A DNA stretch of 64,000 nucleotides. Origin: Bacteroidota bacterium. GTDB lineage: Bacteria > Bacteroidota > Bacteroidia > Bacteroidales > FEN-979. Both the position numbers and the translations under genes were made by a program. Location: contig JAPLDL010000021.1 of the NCBI GenBank assembly GCA_026391735.1, positions 62,001-126,000 of the forward strand, given 5' to 3'. The notes below the pieces were generated by a model, which was given only the letters and a program-made list of their open reading frames with translations, had not been told where the DNA came from and did not search any database. Shown piece after piece: positions 18,874-26,072 of the stretch (the first letter of the stretch is position 1; the number at the start of each line of letters is the position of its first letter).

Positions 18874-20841
18874 ATGAAGAAAGTTCAGGTAATAAGCCTG
18901 ATAATATCCTTTCAGATACTTTTGATCATGATGTTTGTTCAACGTTCAGAAGGTCAGGAGAACCCTGCATTTATAAAAAAGACGAGCCTTGCTGAGACAT
19001 TTCACCCTCTTCCCTTTTTTGAAGTTGTGCCCCTGGGCTGGATCAAAGACCAGATACAGGAGAACCTTGACGGTTTTACCGGCCACCTCGACTCACTTGT
19101 GCCCGACCTGATCCTCCGTGACGATATTTACGGGAAGAACAGGTTAAGCAAGCTGGTTAAATCAAAGGATGTTGGTGCAATAACCGAAACCGGCCAACTT
19201 CAGGCTCAGTTCCTGTGGTGGAACAGCGAAACCCAGAGCAACTGGAGGGACGGATACCTGCGTTCGGCAATACTTACAGGAGACAAGGTTCATCTTGCCA
19301 GGGCCGCAGATTATATTCAGAAGATCCTTTTAACCCAGGATAATGATGGTTATCTCGGCATTTACGATAAAGGGCTCAGGTATTCCTTTGACAATGAGAA
19401 CGGTGAACTCTGGTCTAAAACGACTTTATTCAGGGGGATGCTTGCCTGGTATGAATTCACAAAGAACTTTACCATCCTCAAGGCTGTTGAAACAGCTGTT
19501 GAAAATGTTATGACAAATTATCCTGCAAAAGAAACCCATCCATTTTATTCTGTCAACCCCGATGCCGGGGGCCTCACACATGGGCTGGCATTCACTGATG
19601 TCCTTGAAGAATTATGGAGGCTTACCGGGAAAACCGAATACCGTGATTACTGTCTTTTTCTTTACCAGGATTTTTCAAAACAGGTATTGAACGAAGACGC
19701 TCAGTTTAGCAAACTGATGGATTCGGTTTTACCACTTAAAGGGCATGGGGTTCATACTTATGAGCATCTGCGCTCTGTCGCTGCCGCCTTTTACGCATCA
19801 GGGAATCCGGAACTGAAAGCGGCGTTGACCAATTTTCTCGGGAAGATCCGTCTCACGACAACTGCGTCGGGCGGGCCTGTTGGTGACGAATGGATCTCGG
19901 GCCGTAAAGCCGATGCCACAGACAGGGGATATGAATATTGTTCTATCCATGAGCTCATGACCTCCTATACAGACCTCCTGGCCAAGACCGGGGACCCGGG
20001 TTTTGGAGAACTCAGTGAAAACATTTTTTTTAATGCTGCACAGGGATCGCGCAACCCATTTGAAAGTTCAATCGCTTACCTGAAAACCGATAATTCCTAC
20101 TCTATGTGCGGCGGGCTTAACGGTGACACAAGCATAAGAACCCAGACCCGTTACAAATATTCGCCTGTTCACCAGGATGTCGCAGCCTGCTGTGTACCAA
20201 ATGCAGGGAGGATAGCTCCCTATTACGTTCAGAACATGTGGATGAGAGACCGGAATGGCCTTGTCGCCTCCCTGCTCGGGCCCTGCGAGTTGGAGACAAG
20301 TTTTAACGGGAAACGGATCAACATCGAAGAACAGACCTCTTACCCTTATGATTTCTTTATAAATTTTGTTATAACTGCTGCAAATTCTGAATTCGACCTT
20401 AAAATAAGAAAGCCGGCCTGGGCCGCAAAGATCAGCGTGAGTGAGGAATACACCGAAGATAAGGGGTATATTGTAATCCATAAACATTGGCAGGGTGTCA
20501 ATTCTGTGAGCATCCGGTTCTTTCCCGAGATCGTGACACACCGGGACATTAACGGTGAATATTATTTCACCTACGGTCCCCTGGTCCTGGCCCATCCTAT
20601 TGAAAGTGTTGGGATCCAGATAAAAACATATCCCCTGAATGGCTTCCGGGATATGCATTACAGGCCTGCGAATCTGAATGTGCTTCAGTATGTCAAAGAA
20701 AAAGTCAGGCAGAACGGGCAGGATAAACTGGAATTTTCCACTGAGTTGTACAACCCCTCAAGCGGGAAGGATGAAACTGTGGTCCTGATCCCCATGGGGC
20801 GGACGATTTTAAGGCAAATCACCTTCAAACCAAAAGATTAA
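18874..20841 (+). CDS. Secreted GH127 family glycosidase (DUF1680)
   Basis: The 655-residue protein has an N-terminal hydrophobic signal (about 1-27), an alpha/alpha-barrel and a C-terminal beta domain. The metal/cysteine active site of GH127 is visible: Glu354 and Cys356 in GYEYCSIHE, then Cys439-Cys440 in AACCVPNAGRIAPY. These correspond to the Glu/Cys/Cys/Cys set known from beta-L-arabinofuranosidase HypBA1. The barrel opening (PLPFFEVVPLGWI, GDGY-like repeats) also fits. The described activity of the family is on beta-linked arabinofuranosides, so its place inside an alpha-glucan cluster is unexpected; it may remove a side group or act on another sugar. It is preceded by a GH13 gene and followed 10 bases later by another. 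Confidence 0.87.
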   Translation: MKKVQVISLIISFQILLIMMFVQRSEGQENPAFIKKTSLAETFHPLPFFEVVPLGWIKDQIQENLDGFTGHLDSLVPDLILRDDIYGKNRLSKLVKSKDVGAITETGQLQAQFLWWNSETQSNWRDGYLRSAILTGDKVHLARAADYIQKILLTQDNDGYLGIYDKGLRYSFDNENGELWSKTTLFRGMLAWYEFTKNFTILKAVETAVENVMTNYPAKETHPFYSVNPDAGGLTHGLAFTDVLEELWRLTGKTEYRDYCLFLYQDFSKQVLNEDAQFSKLMDSVLPLKGHGVHTYEHLRSVAAAFYASGNPELKAALTNFLGKIRLTTTASGGPVGDEWISGRKADATDRGYEYCSIHELMTSYTDLLAKTGDPGFGELSENIFFNAAQGSRNPFESSIAYLKTDNSYSMCGGLNGDTSIRTQTRYKYSPVHQDVAACCVPNAGRIAPYYVQNMWMRDRNGLVASLLGPCELETSFNGKRINIEEQTSYPYDFFINFVITAANSEFDLKIRKPAWAAKISVSEEYTEDKGYIVIHKHWQGVNSVSIRFFPEIVTHRDINGEYYFTYGPLVLAHPIESVGIQIKTYPLNGFRDMHYRPANLNVLQYVKEKVRQNGQDKLEFSTELYNPSSGKDETVVLIPMGRTILRQITFKPKD

Positions 20842-20851
20842 GACCATAGAG

Positions 20852-22714
20852 ATGAAAAAGCTTATCCTTGCCAGCATCCTGCTGTTCCAGGCAGGTGTAT
20901 CGGCCCAGAACTCCATAACGAAACCTGACCAGCCCCCTGCTTGGGCGAAAACCGCTATCTGGTATCAGATCTTTGTTGAACGTTTCAATAACGGTGACAA
21001 GAAAAACGACCCCAAACCGGAGGATATAAATATTCCTCCTATGAAGCAATTGGCCCCGGCGGGCTGGGAGGTCACCCCCTGGACTTATAACTGGTTTGAG
21101 CAGGAGCCCTGGGCTAAAGCGACAGCACAGCCATTTATGGAAAACCTCCAGTACAGGAGGTTCGGAGGAGATCTCCAGGGAGTCCTCAACAAACTGGATT
21201 ACCTGAAGGACCTTGGGATAAATGCAATCTTTATCAATCCTATAAACGATGCACCATCCCTGCATAAATATGATGCCCGTACTTATCATCACGTGGATGT
21301 GAATTTCGGGCCTGACCCTGAAGGCGACAAACGGATAATAGCTTTTGAGAACCCGGTCGATCCTGCAAGCTGGGAATGGACATCCGCCGACAAATTATTC
21401 TTGAAACTGGTAGCCGAAGCCCACAAAAGGGGTATGAAAGTGATACTGGATTATTCCTGGAACCATACCGGGGTTATGTTCTGGGCCTGGCAGGACATTC
21501 TGAAAAATCAATCTGAATCAGCCTATAAGGACTGGTATGATATTATTTCTTTTGATGATCCCAAAACGCCTGAAAATGAATTTAAATACCGCGGCTGGGT
21601 AGGGATCGAAAGCCTGCCCGAGATTAAAAAAGTAAATATCACCACCAGGCGCGAGAATGGTCATCCGTATGAAGGAGACATTAACCCCGGAGCAAAGCAG
21701 CACATTTTTGCGGTCACTAAGCGCTGGCTGGCTCCAGACGGAAATAGAGACAAAGGCATTGATGGCTTTAGGCTTGATGTCGCTGATCAGATAGGTCTTG
21801 TTTTCTGGCGGGACTGGAGGAAATTTGTTCGTTCAATCCAGCCTGATGCTTACCTTGTTGGGGAGATATGGTGGGAGCAATGGCCCGACAAGCTCATGGA
21901 TCCCTCGCCTTACACCCAGGGGGATGTTTTTGACGCGGTAATGTTTTACCAGGTTTATAAGCCGGCAAGATATTTTTTTGCAAAGAACGATTTCCAGATC
22001 GATGCAGGTCAATTGCGTGACAGCCTGGAATTTCAATGGAAGCGTTTAAGGCCCGAAAACCTGCAGGCCATGATGAATGTTTCATCCTCGCATGATGCTC
22101 CCCGTTTGCTTACCGATTTTTATAATCCGAATAAATATAAATATCATGCCCTTCCGCGTGATAATTCATCATACAAGACAGGGAAGCCCGATCAGGAAAC
22201 ATACAAGAGGCTCAGGCTTTACCTGGTATGGCTTTTCACGACCGTAGGAGCTCCTCAGATATGGAACGGGGAGGAAATGGGAATGTGGGGAGAGGATGAT
22301 CCCGATTGCCGCAAACCCTTGTGGTGGAAAGAATACAAGTTTGATCAGGAGTACAGGAACAATTATCAGCCCGGAGAAAAAACTTACGACCCGGTGGGAT
22401 TCAACCAAAAGCAGTTTGATTTTTACAAGAAACTTATCCGGATAAGGAAAGAGAATTCGATTCTCAGCACAGGAAAATTTGAGTTTCTGCTGACCGAAGG
22501 GAGAAAGTTCGCTTACAGGAGAACCAATGGAAACGAAGAGCTCATAGTACTGATCAATGCCGGGCCTTCAGCTCAAACATTTACTCTGGCAGGTAAGCTT
22601 GAATACACTGATATCCTGAACAATCAACCGGTCCAGGGCGAAAATTTCCGGGTTGGACCTTTCAGTGCAATGATACTAAAGCCGGTTCGTGAAATCCGCC
22701 TGCCCATGAAGTAA
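20852..22714 (+). CDS. Secreted GH13 alpha-amylase
   Basis: This 620-residue enzyme has a signal peptide cleaved near residue 18 (GVSAQN), no lipobox and a GH13 barrel that starts at once (AIWYQIFVERFNNGD). Catalytic residues are Asp309 (GFRLDVAD), Glu338 (LVGEIWW) and Asp415 (SSHDAPR, with Ser in place of the common Asn). An insertion of about 60 residues around 55-100 and a long loop at 225-280 decorate the barrel. It is the last gene of the eleven-gene run, ending 18 bp before a strong hairpin terminator. It probably acts in the periplasm on imported oligosaccharides. The precise product is not predictable. Confidence 0.88.
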   Translation: MKKLILASILLFQAGVSAQNSITKPDQPPAWAKTAIWYQIFVERFNNGDKKNDPKPEDINIPPMKQLAPAGWEVTPWTYNWFEQEPWAKATAQPFMENLQYRRFGGDLQGVLNKLDYLKDLGINAIFINPINDAPSLHKYDARTYHHVDVNFGPDPEGDKRIIAFENPVDPASWEWTSADKLFLKLVAEAHKRGMKVILDYSWNHTGVMFWAWQDILKNQSESAYKDWYDIISFDDPKTPENEFKYRGWVGIESLPEIKKVNITTRRENGHPYEGDINPGAKQHIFAVTKRWLAPDGNRDKGIDGFRLDVADQIGLVFWRDWRKFVRSIQPDAYLVGEIWWEQWPDKLMDPSPYTQGDVFDAVMFYQVYKPARYFFAKNDFQIDAGQLRDSLEFQWKRLRPENLQAMMNVSSSHDAPRLLTDFYNPNKYKYHALPRDNSSYKTGKPDQETYKRLRLYLVWLFTTVGAPQIWNGEEMGMWGEDDPDCRKPLWWKEYKFDQEYRNNYQPGEKTYDPVGFNQKQFDFYKKLIRIRKENSILSTGKFEFLLTEGRKFAYRRTNGNEELIVLINAGPSAQTFTLAGKLEYTDILNNQPVQGENFRVGPFSAMILKPVREIRLPMK

Positions 22715-22731
22715 GGAGTTTGTTGCAGCAA

Positions 22732-22776
22732 AAACAAAAAAGAGGCTGAACCGGAATGGTTCAGCCTCTTTTTTTT
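22732..22776. terminator. Bidirectional intrinsic terminator
   Basis: A perfect 12-bp stem (AGAGGCTGAACC at 22741 and its complement at 22758) closes a 5-base loop. An A-rich run precedes it and an eight-T run follows, so it can stop transcription from both sides. It lies between the convergent GH13 gene and the susE-like gene. Confidence 0.92.
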
Positions 22777-22792
22777 GTGTTGGAAATTAATC

Positions 22793-23836
22793 CTAGTTCT
22801 TCCTCAGCTGATATTTATAAATAGGTTGGCTGAGGTTAAGAATAACCGTATAGTTCCCTGCGGCAGATACTGCAATATTGCCGCCTCCGGCGGAAAGTTT
22901 GCCAGTATTGCTGCCGTCATCTCCATAGTTGAGGTCCCATAGATGGTTAGCCCTGAATTTTATGGATGCTGCAGTAAGGCTAAGTGTAGCCGACCATGTT
23001 TTTGCAATGGAATCATAGGTCATATCCGTATCGGTATCCCATCCACCCGGTGTAGCATCACCGACCAGCGACCACGCTGTTCTGAGGAAAGTATGTTTCA
23101 GGTTCGGCAGGTCAACATTGAGTTTATAATAACCACGTGGGCCTGATACAATGTTAGCCCCATTAGGGTTAAGAGTGCCGTCGGCACCATCATCACCCCA
23201 GTTGGTCGTCCAGCTGTTTCCCTGGCAATATTTGAACAGGGCATTATCAATACCCATCCAGATATATCCTTCATAGAGTCCGTTTGATTTCGTTGAGGCG
23301 ATCGTGGTCGTGGAATCACCTGGATTCCAGCCCTGATAGCTGCCGGGTACGAACAGGATAGGATAAACTATTTTCACGAAATAAGGTGTAATAGTCTGAG
23401 GGATAACAACCGAATAAAGCGGTGCAATATTAGAGTTGATGGTTGCAGTCACCCTGAATTCCAGATTAATTGGAGTAGGGTTCTTCGGGTCGTACTCCAT
23501 CGGGAGTATTTTCTGGTTGAGGTCGTACGTGTTGATGGAACTCTGCAACAAGCTGTTGACCTGTACAACCGGAACAGGACTTTTAAAGTTATTTCCGGCC
23601 ATATCCATCTCAACGAGATAGGTTACCACAAGCGGCTGACCATATTGGGAAGCCGTCCATGAATAAGTGACTGGCACAGCCGAGTCGCTCTTCTTCAGAA
23701 CGATCTGAGCCCCGCTCACAAGGTTTAAAACCGAAGCAGTCGGGGTAGAAGCAAGTGTGGCCTTGGTCTCATCCTTTTTGCATGAAAGGACGCTCAGCAG
23801 ACCAAGAACCAGGATCATTATTGATATTTTTTTCAT
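22793..23836 (-). CDS. susE: SusE-like starch-binding outer-membrane lipoprotein
   Basis: The 347-residue lipoprotein (Cys19 in LSVLSC) has a SusE-type N-terminal domain (22-150, the TYSWTAS region) followed by two beta-sandwich starch-binding modules, about 157-250 (FVPGSYQGWNP) and 253-345 (LVGDATPGGW). In the Bacteroides Sus system SusE holds starch at the cell surface. The aromatic-rich modules here suit that role. It is the third gene of a susC-susD-susE operon, 21 bp after susD. There is no separate SusF. Both C-terminal modules are copied inside the neighbouring SusD protein. Confidence 0.88.
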   Translation of the reverse strand: MKKISIMILVLGLLSVLSCKKDETKATLASTPTASVLNLVSGAQIVLKKSDSAVPVTYSWTASQYGQPLVVTYLVEMDMAGNNFKSPVPVVQVNSLLQSSINTYDLNQKILPMEYDPKNPTPINLEFRVTATINSNIAPLYSVVIPQTITPYFVKIVYPILFVPGSYQGWNPGDSTTTIASTKSNGLYEGYIWMGIDNALFKYCQGNSWTTNWGDDGADGTLNPNGANIVSGPRGYYKLNVDLPNLKHTFLRTAWSLVGDATPGGWDTDTDMTYDSIAKTWSATLSLTAASIKFRANHLWDLNYGDDGSNTGKLSAGGGNIAVSAAGNYTVILNLSQPIYKYQLRKN

Positions 23837-23857
23837 AGTATCTGGGTTTTAAACTTA

Positions 23858-26053
23858 TTAATATCCTGGATTTTGCTTAAGGTTTGGATTGGCGGATACA
23901 TCAGAAGAAGGTATCGGGAAGATATTATAGAAGGACTGGGTGGAAATACCATTTTTCACCCCGCCTTTCCATGGCCACACATAGGTACTGGTGCTGAATT
24001 CGCCAAAACGGATGAGGTCGGTTCTGCGTACACATTCCCAGTACAATTCGCGGCCTCTTTCGTCGAGGATAAAAGGCAGAGTGAGCTCAGCAGAGGTAAT
24101 ATCTCCAGCTTTATCACCATAAGCTCTTTCACGCACGGCATTAACATATCCAAGAGCCTGGGCAGCACTGCCACCGCCACCTCCTCTGAGTACAGCTTCG
24201 GCATACATCAGGTAAACATCAGCCAACCTGAACAGTGGGAAGTCTGTAGAGCAGTATGTAGGATTTGATCCGGCAGCTCCGGTACTGGTAACATTCCTGA
24301 ATTTAGTTATTGCATAACCATCAGTAAATACTCCGATATCATTGATCTCAAGTGATTGTCCGTCACTCCAGAACATAGCCCGGTGGTCATAGGGGTTCAT
24401 CTTCAGGATGTATGTATAATCAGGAATTCCAAGTTTCATGGTAATGAGATATGTACCTGCATCAGGAACGGTGATATTGGCACCACCCTGTTCCAGGGTA
24501 CCATCGGCACCATCGTCTCCGTAATTGATATCCCATAAACCATTGGCACGGAACTTCAAACCGCCTGCAACAAGGTCAACAGTAACACTCCATGTATTTG
24601 ATGTTGGATCGTATACCATAGGTGTATCATTGTTCCATCCTCCCGGAGTAGCATCGCCTATTATTGCCCAGGTTGTTTTAACAACATTATAGGTAAGGGC
24701 AACAGTATCAATGTTAACTTTATAATACCCTGCATCAGTAACGGAAATATTATCTCCACCTGGTACAAGGATCCCATTGCTACCGCCGTAATTATGATCC
24801 CAGCTAGGAGTAGTACAGAATTTAAACTGCTGATTGGCATCTGCCATGTAAAGGTAGCCTTCATACTGGCTGTTACTCCCTTTGGAAGCGATCACTGTCG
24901 TTGTATTGGTAGGATCCCATCCCTGGTAACTTCCCGGACAATAAACCACTGGATAAGCCTTCGGGCTCTTCGGTGGTGTGGGTGATGTGTACAGACCATT
25001 TTTCAGGCCCGGATAAAAGAGCTGAACGATAGGCTTGGTGGTACGTGTACCGCCCCAGCCTCCACTGACTCCAAAATCGGCAGGTTTCATACTTCCGCCA
25101 ATAGCTGCGCAGATCACGAAAGTAGTACCACCCCATGTCTGGGTATGATCTCCGTCATATTCAATCGGGAAAATGATTTCGGGACTGGTATTATTATCGG
25201 CAAGGAACAGATTCTTGTATTTCGGATCGAGTGTATATCCTGCACCAATAACATTGTTACAATATGTGATGCAGTCTGTATATCTGGGAGTCCCTGTATA
25301 TACCTCGGCATTCAGGTATAATTTGGCTAAAAGCGTCCAAACAGCGCCTTTATCTGCACGTCCGTATTCATTGGCACGGGCAGCGGTAATATCAGGTTCA
25401 ATGGCTTTCAATTCCGATTCAACATAAGCGAACAGGTCGGCACGGCTCTTCTGTGGTGGGAAGAACTTGCCCGGAGAGTCGGCTTCAGTCACAAAAGGCA
25501 CATTGCCGAAGAGGTCAAGAGCATGGTAGTAGCTTAAGGCCCTCAGGAAACGTGCTTCTGTACGGTAGTTCAGTACATTGATTTTATCCTGTCCTGTTAT
25601 ACCGCGTGAATCAAGTTTGCTAGGGTCTGATTCCCTGATGAATTCATTGCAAAGGCTGATCTGGTAAAAGATCCTGTAATACATAGCTGCAATAAACACA
25701 TCGCCTGAACCCCAGCTCTGGGAGTGGAAATTATGGATTGTCTGGTCATTCCATGAAATTACTGCTTCATCGGTTGTAAGTTCCTGGTGATACCAAAATC
25801 CACGTAAATATTCTCCGAACCCTTCGTCAATCCCTGCTATATCGGGATTTCCAGCGGGGCCCTGCTGGCCTGATACTGAGAGGCCTGCATAGCATTTTGC
25901 CAAAACCTGCTTGTACCCGGCAGCTGTTGAATAAGCATTATCCGGGGTTATCAATTTAGGATTGATTGGTGTGGTATTCAAATCCTTGACGCAGGAGGCG
26001 AAAAACAGCGTCAGCGCTGTTACTATGAATGTTATTTTTAATATTCGTTTCAT
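23858..26053 (-). CDS. susD: SusD-like starch-binding lipoprotein with inserted SusE modules
   Basis: This is a 731-residue lipoprotein with Cys21 in the lipobox. Residues 30-360 are a typical RagB/SusD helical N-terminal part (NYRTEARFLRALSYYHALDLFG), and 554-731 the C-terminal part (ADVYLMYAEA, LDERGRELYWECVRRTDLIRFG, ending FPIPSSDVSANPNLKQNPGY). Between them, residues 362-553 are two SusE-like modules, which explains the excess over the usual 500-560 residues. SusD caps the SusC barrel and binds glucan for import. I chose the ATG at 26053: the earlier ATG at 26092 overlaps susC and would put 13 charged residues before the signal peptide. It sits 19 bp after the susC stop. Confidence 0.9.
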   Translation of the reverse strand: MKRILKITFIVTALTLFFASCVKDLNTTPINPKLITPDNAYSTAAGYKQVLAKCYAGLSVSGQQGPAGNPDIAGIDEGFGEYLRGFWYHQELTTDEAVISWNDQTIHNFHSQSWGSGDVFIAAMYYRIFYQISLCNEFIRESDPSKLDSRGITGQDKINVLNYRTEARFLRALSYYHALDLFGNVPFVTEADSPGKFFPPQKSRADLFAYVESELKAIEPDITAARANEYGRADKGAVWTLLAKLYLNAEVYTGTPRYTDCITYCNNVIGAGYTLDPKYKNLFLADNNTSPEIIFPIEYDGDHTQTWGGTTFVICAAIGGSMKPADFGVSGGWGGTRTTKPIVQLFYPGLKNGLYTSPTPPKSPKAYPVVYCPGSYQGWDPTNTTTVIASKGSNSQYEGYLYMADANQQFKFCTTPSWDHNYGGSNGILVPGGDNISVTDAGYYKVNIDTVALTYNVVKTTWAIIGDATPGGWNNDTPMVYDPTSNTWSVTVDLVAGGLKFRANGLWDINYGDDGADGTLEQGGANITVPDAGTYLITMKLGIPDYTYILKMNPYDHRAMFWSDGQSLEINDIGVFTDGYAITKFRNVTSTGAAGSNPTYCSTDFPLFRLADVYLMYAEAVLRGGGGGSAAQALGYVNAVRERAYGDKAGDITSAELTLPFILDERGRELYWECVRRTDLIRFGEFSTSTYVWPWKGGVKNGISTQSFYNIFPIPSSDVSANPNLKQNPGY
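24395..24970 (-). other. SusE-like double-module insert inside susD
   Basis: Codons 362-553 of susD encode two modules that align end to end with residues 157-345 of the SusE protein next door. Shared strings include PGSYQGW, GDATPGGW and NYGDDG. In the aligned second module more than half of the residues are identical. The flanking SusD sequence joins naturally on each side (QLFYPG before, RAMFWSDGQSLEINDIG after). The DNA is clearly diverged, so the insertion is not recent. Confidence 0.85.
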
Positions 26054-26072
26054 CTTTCTAATTTTTTTAATG

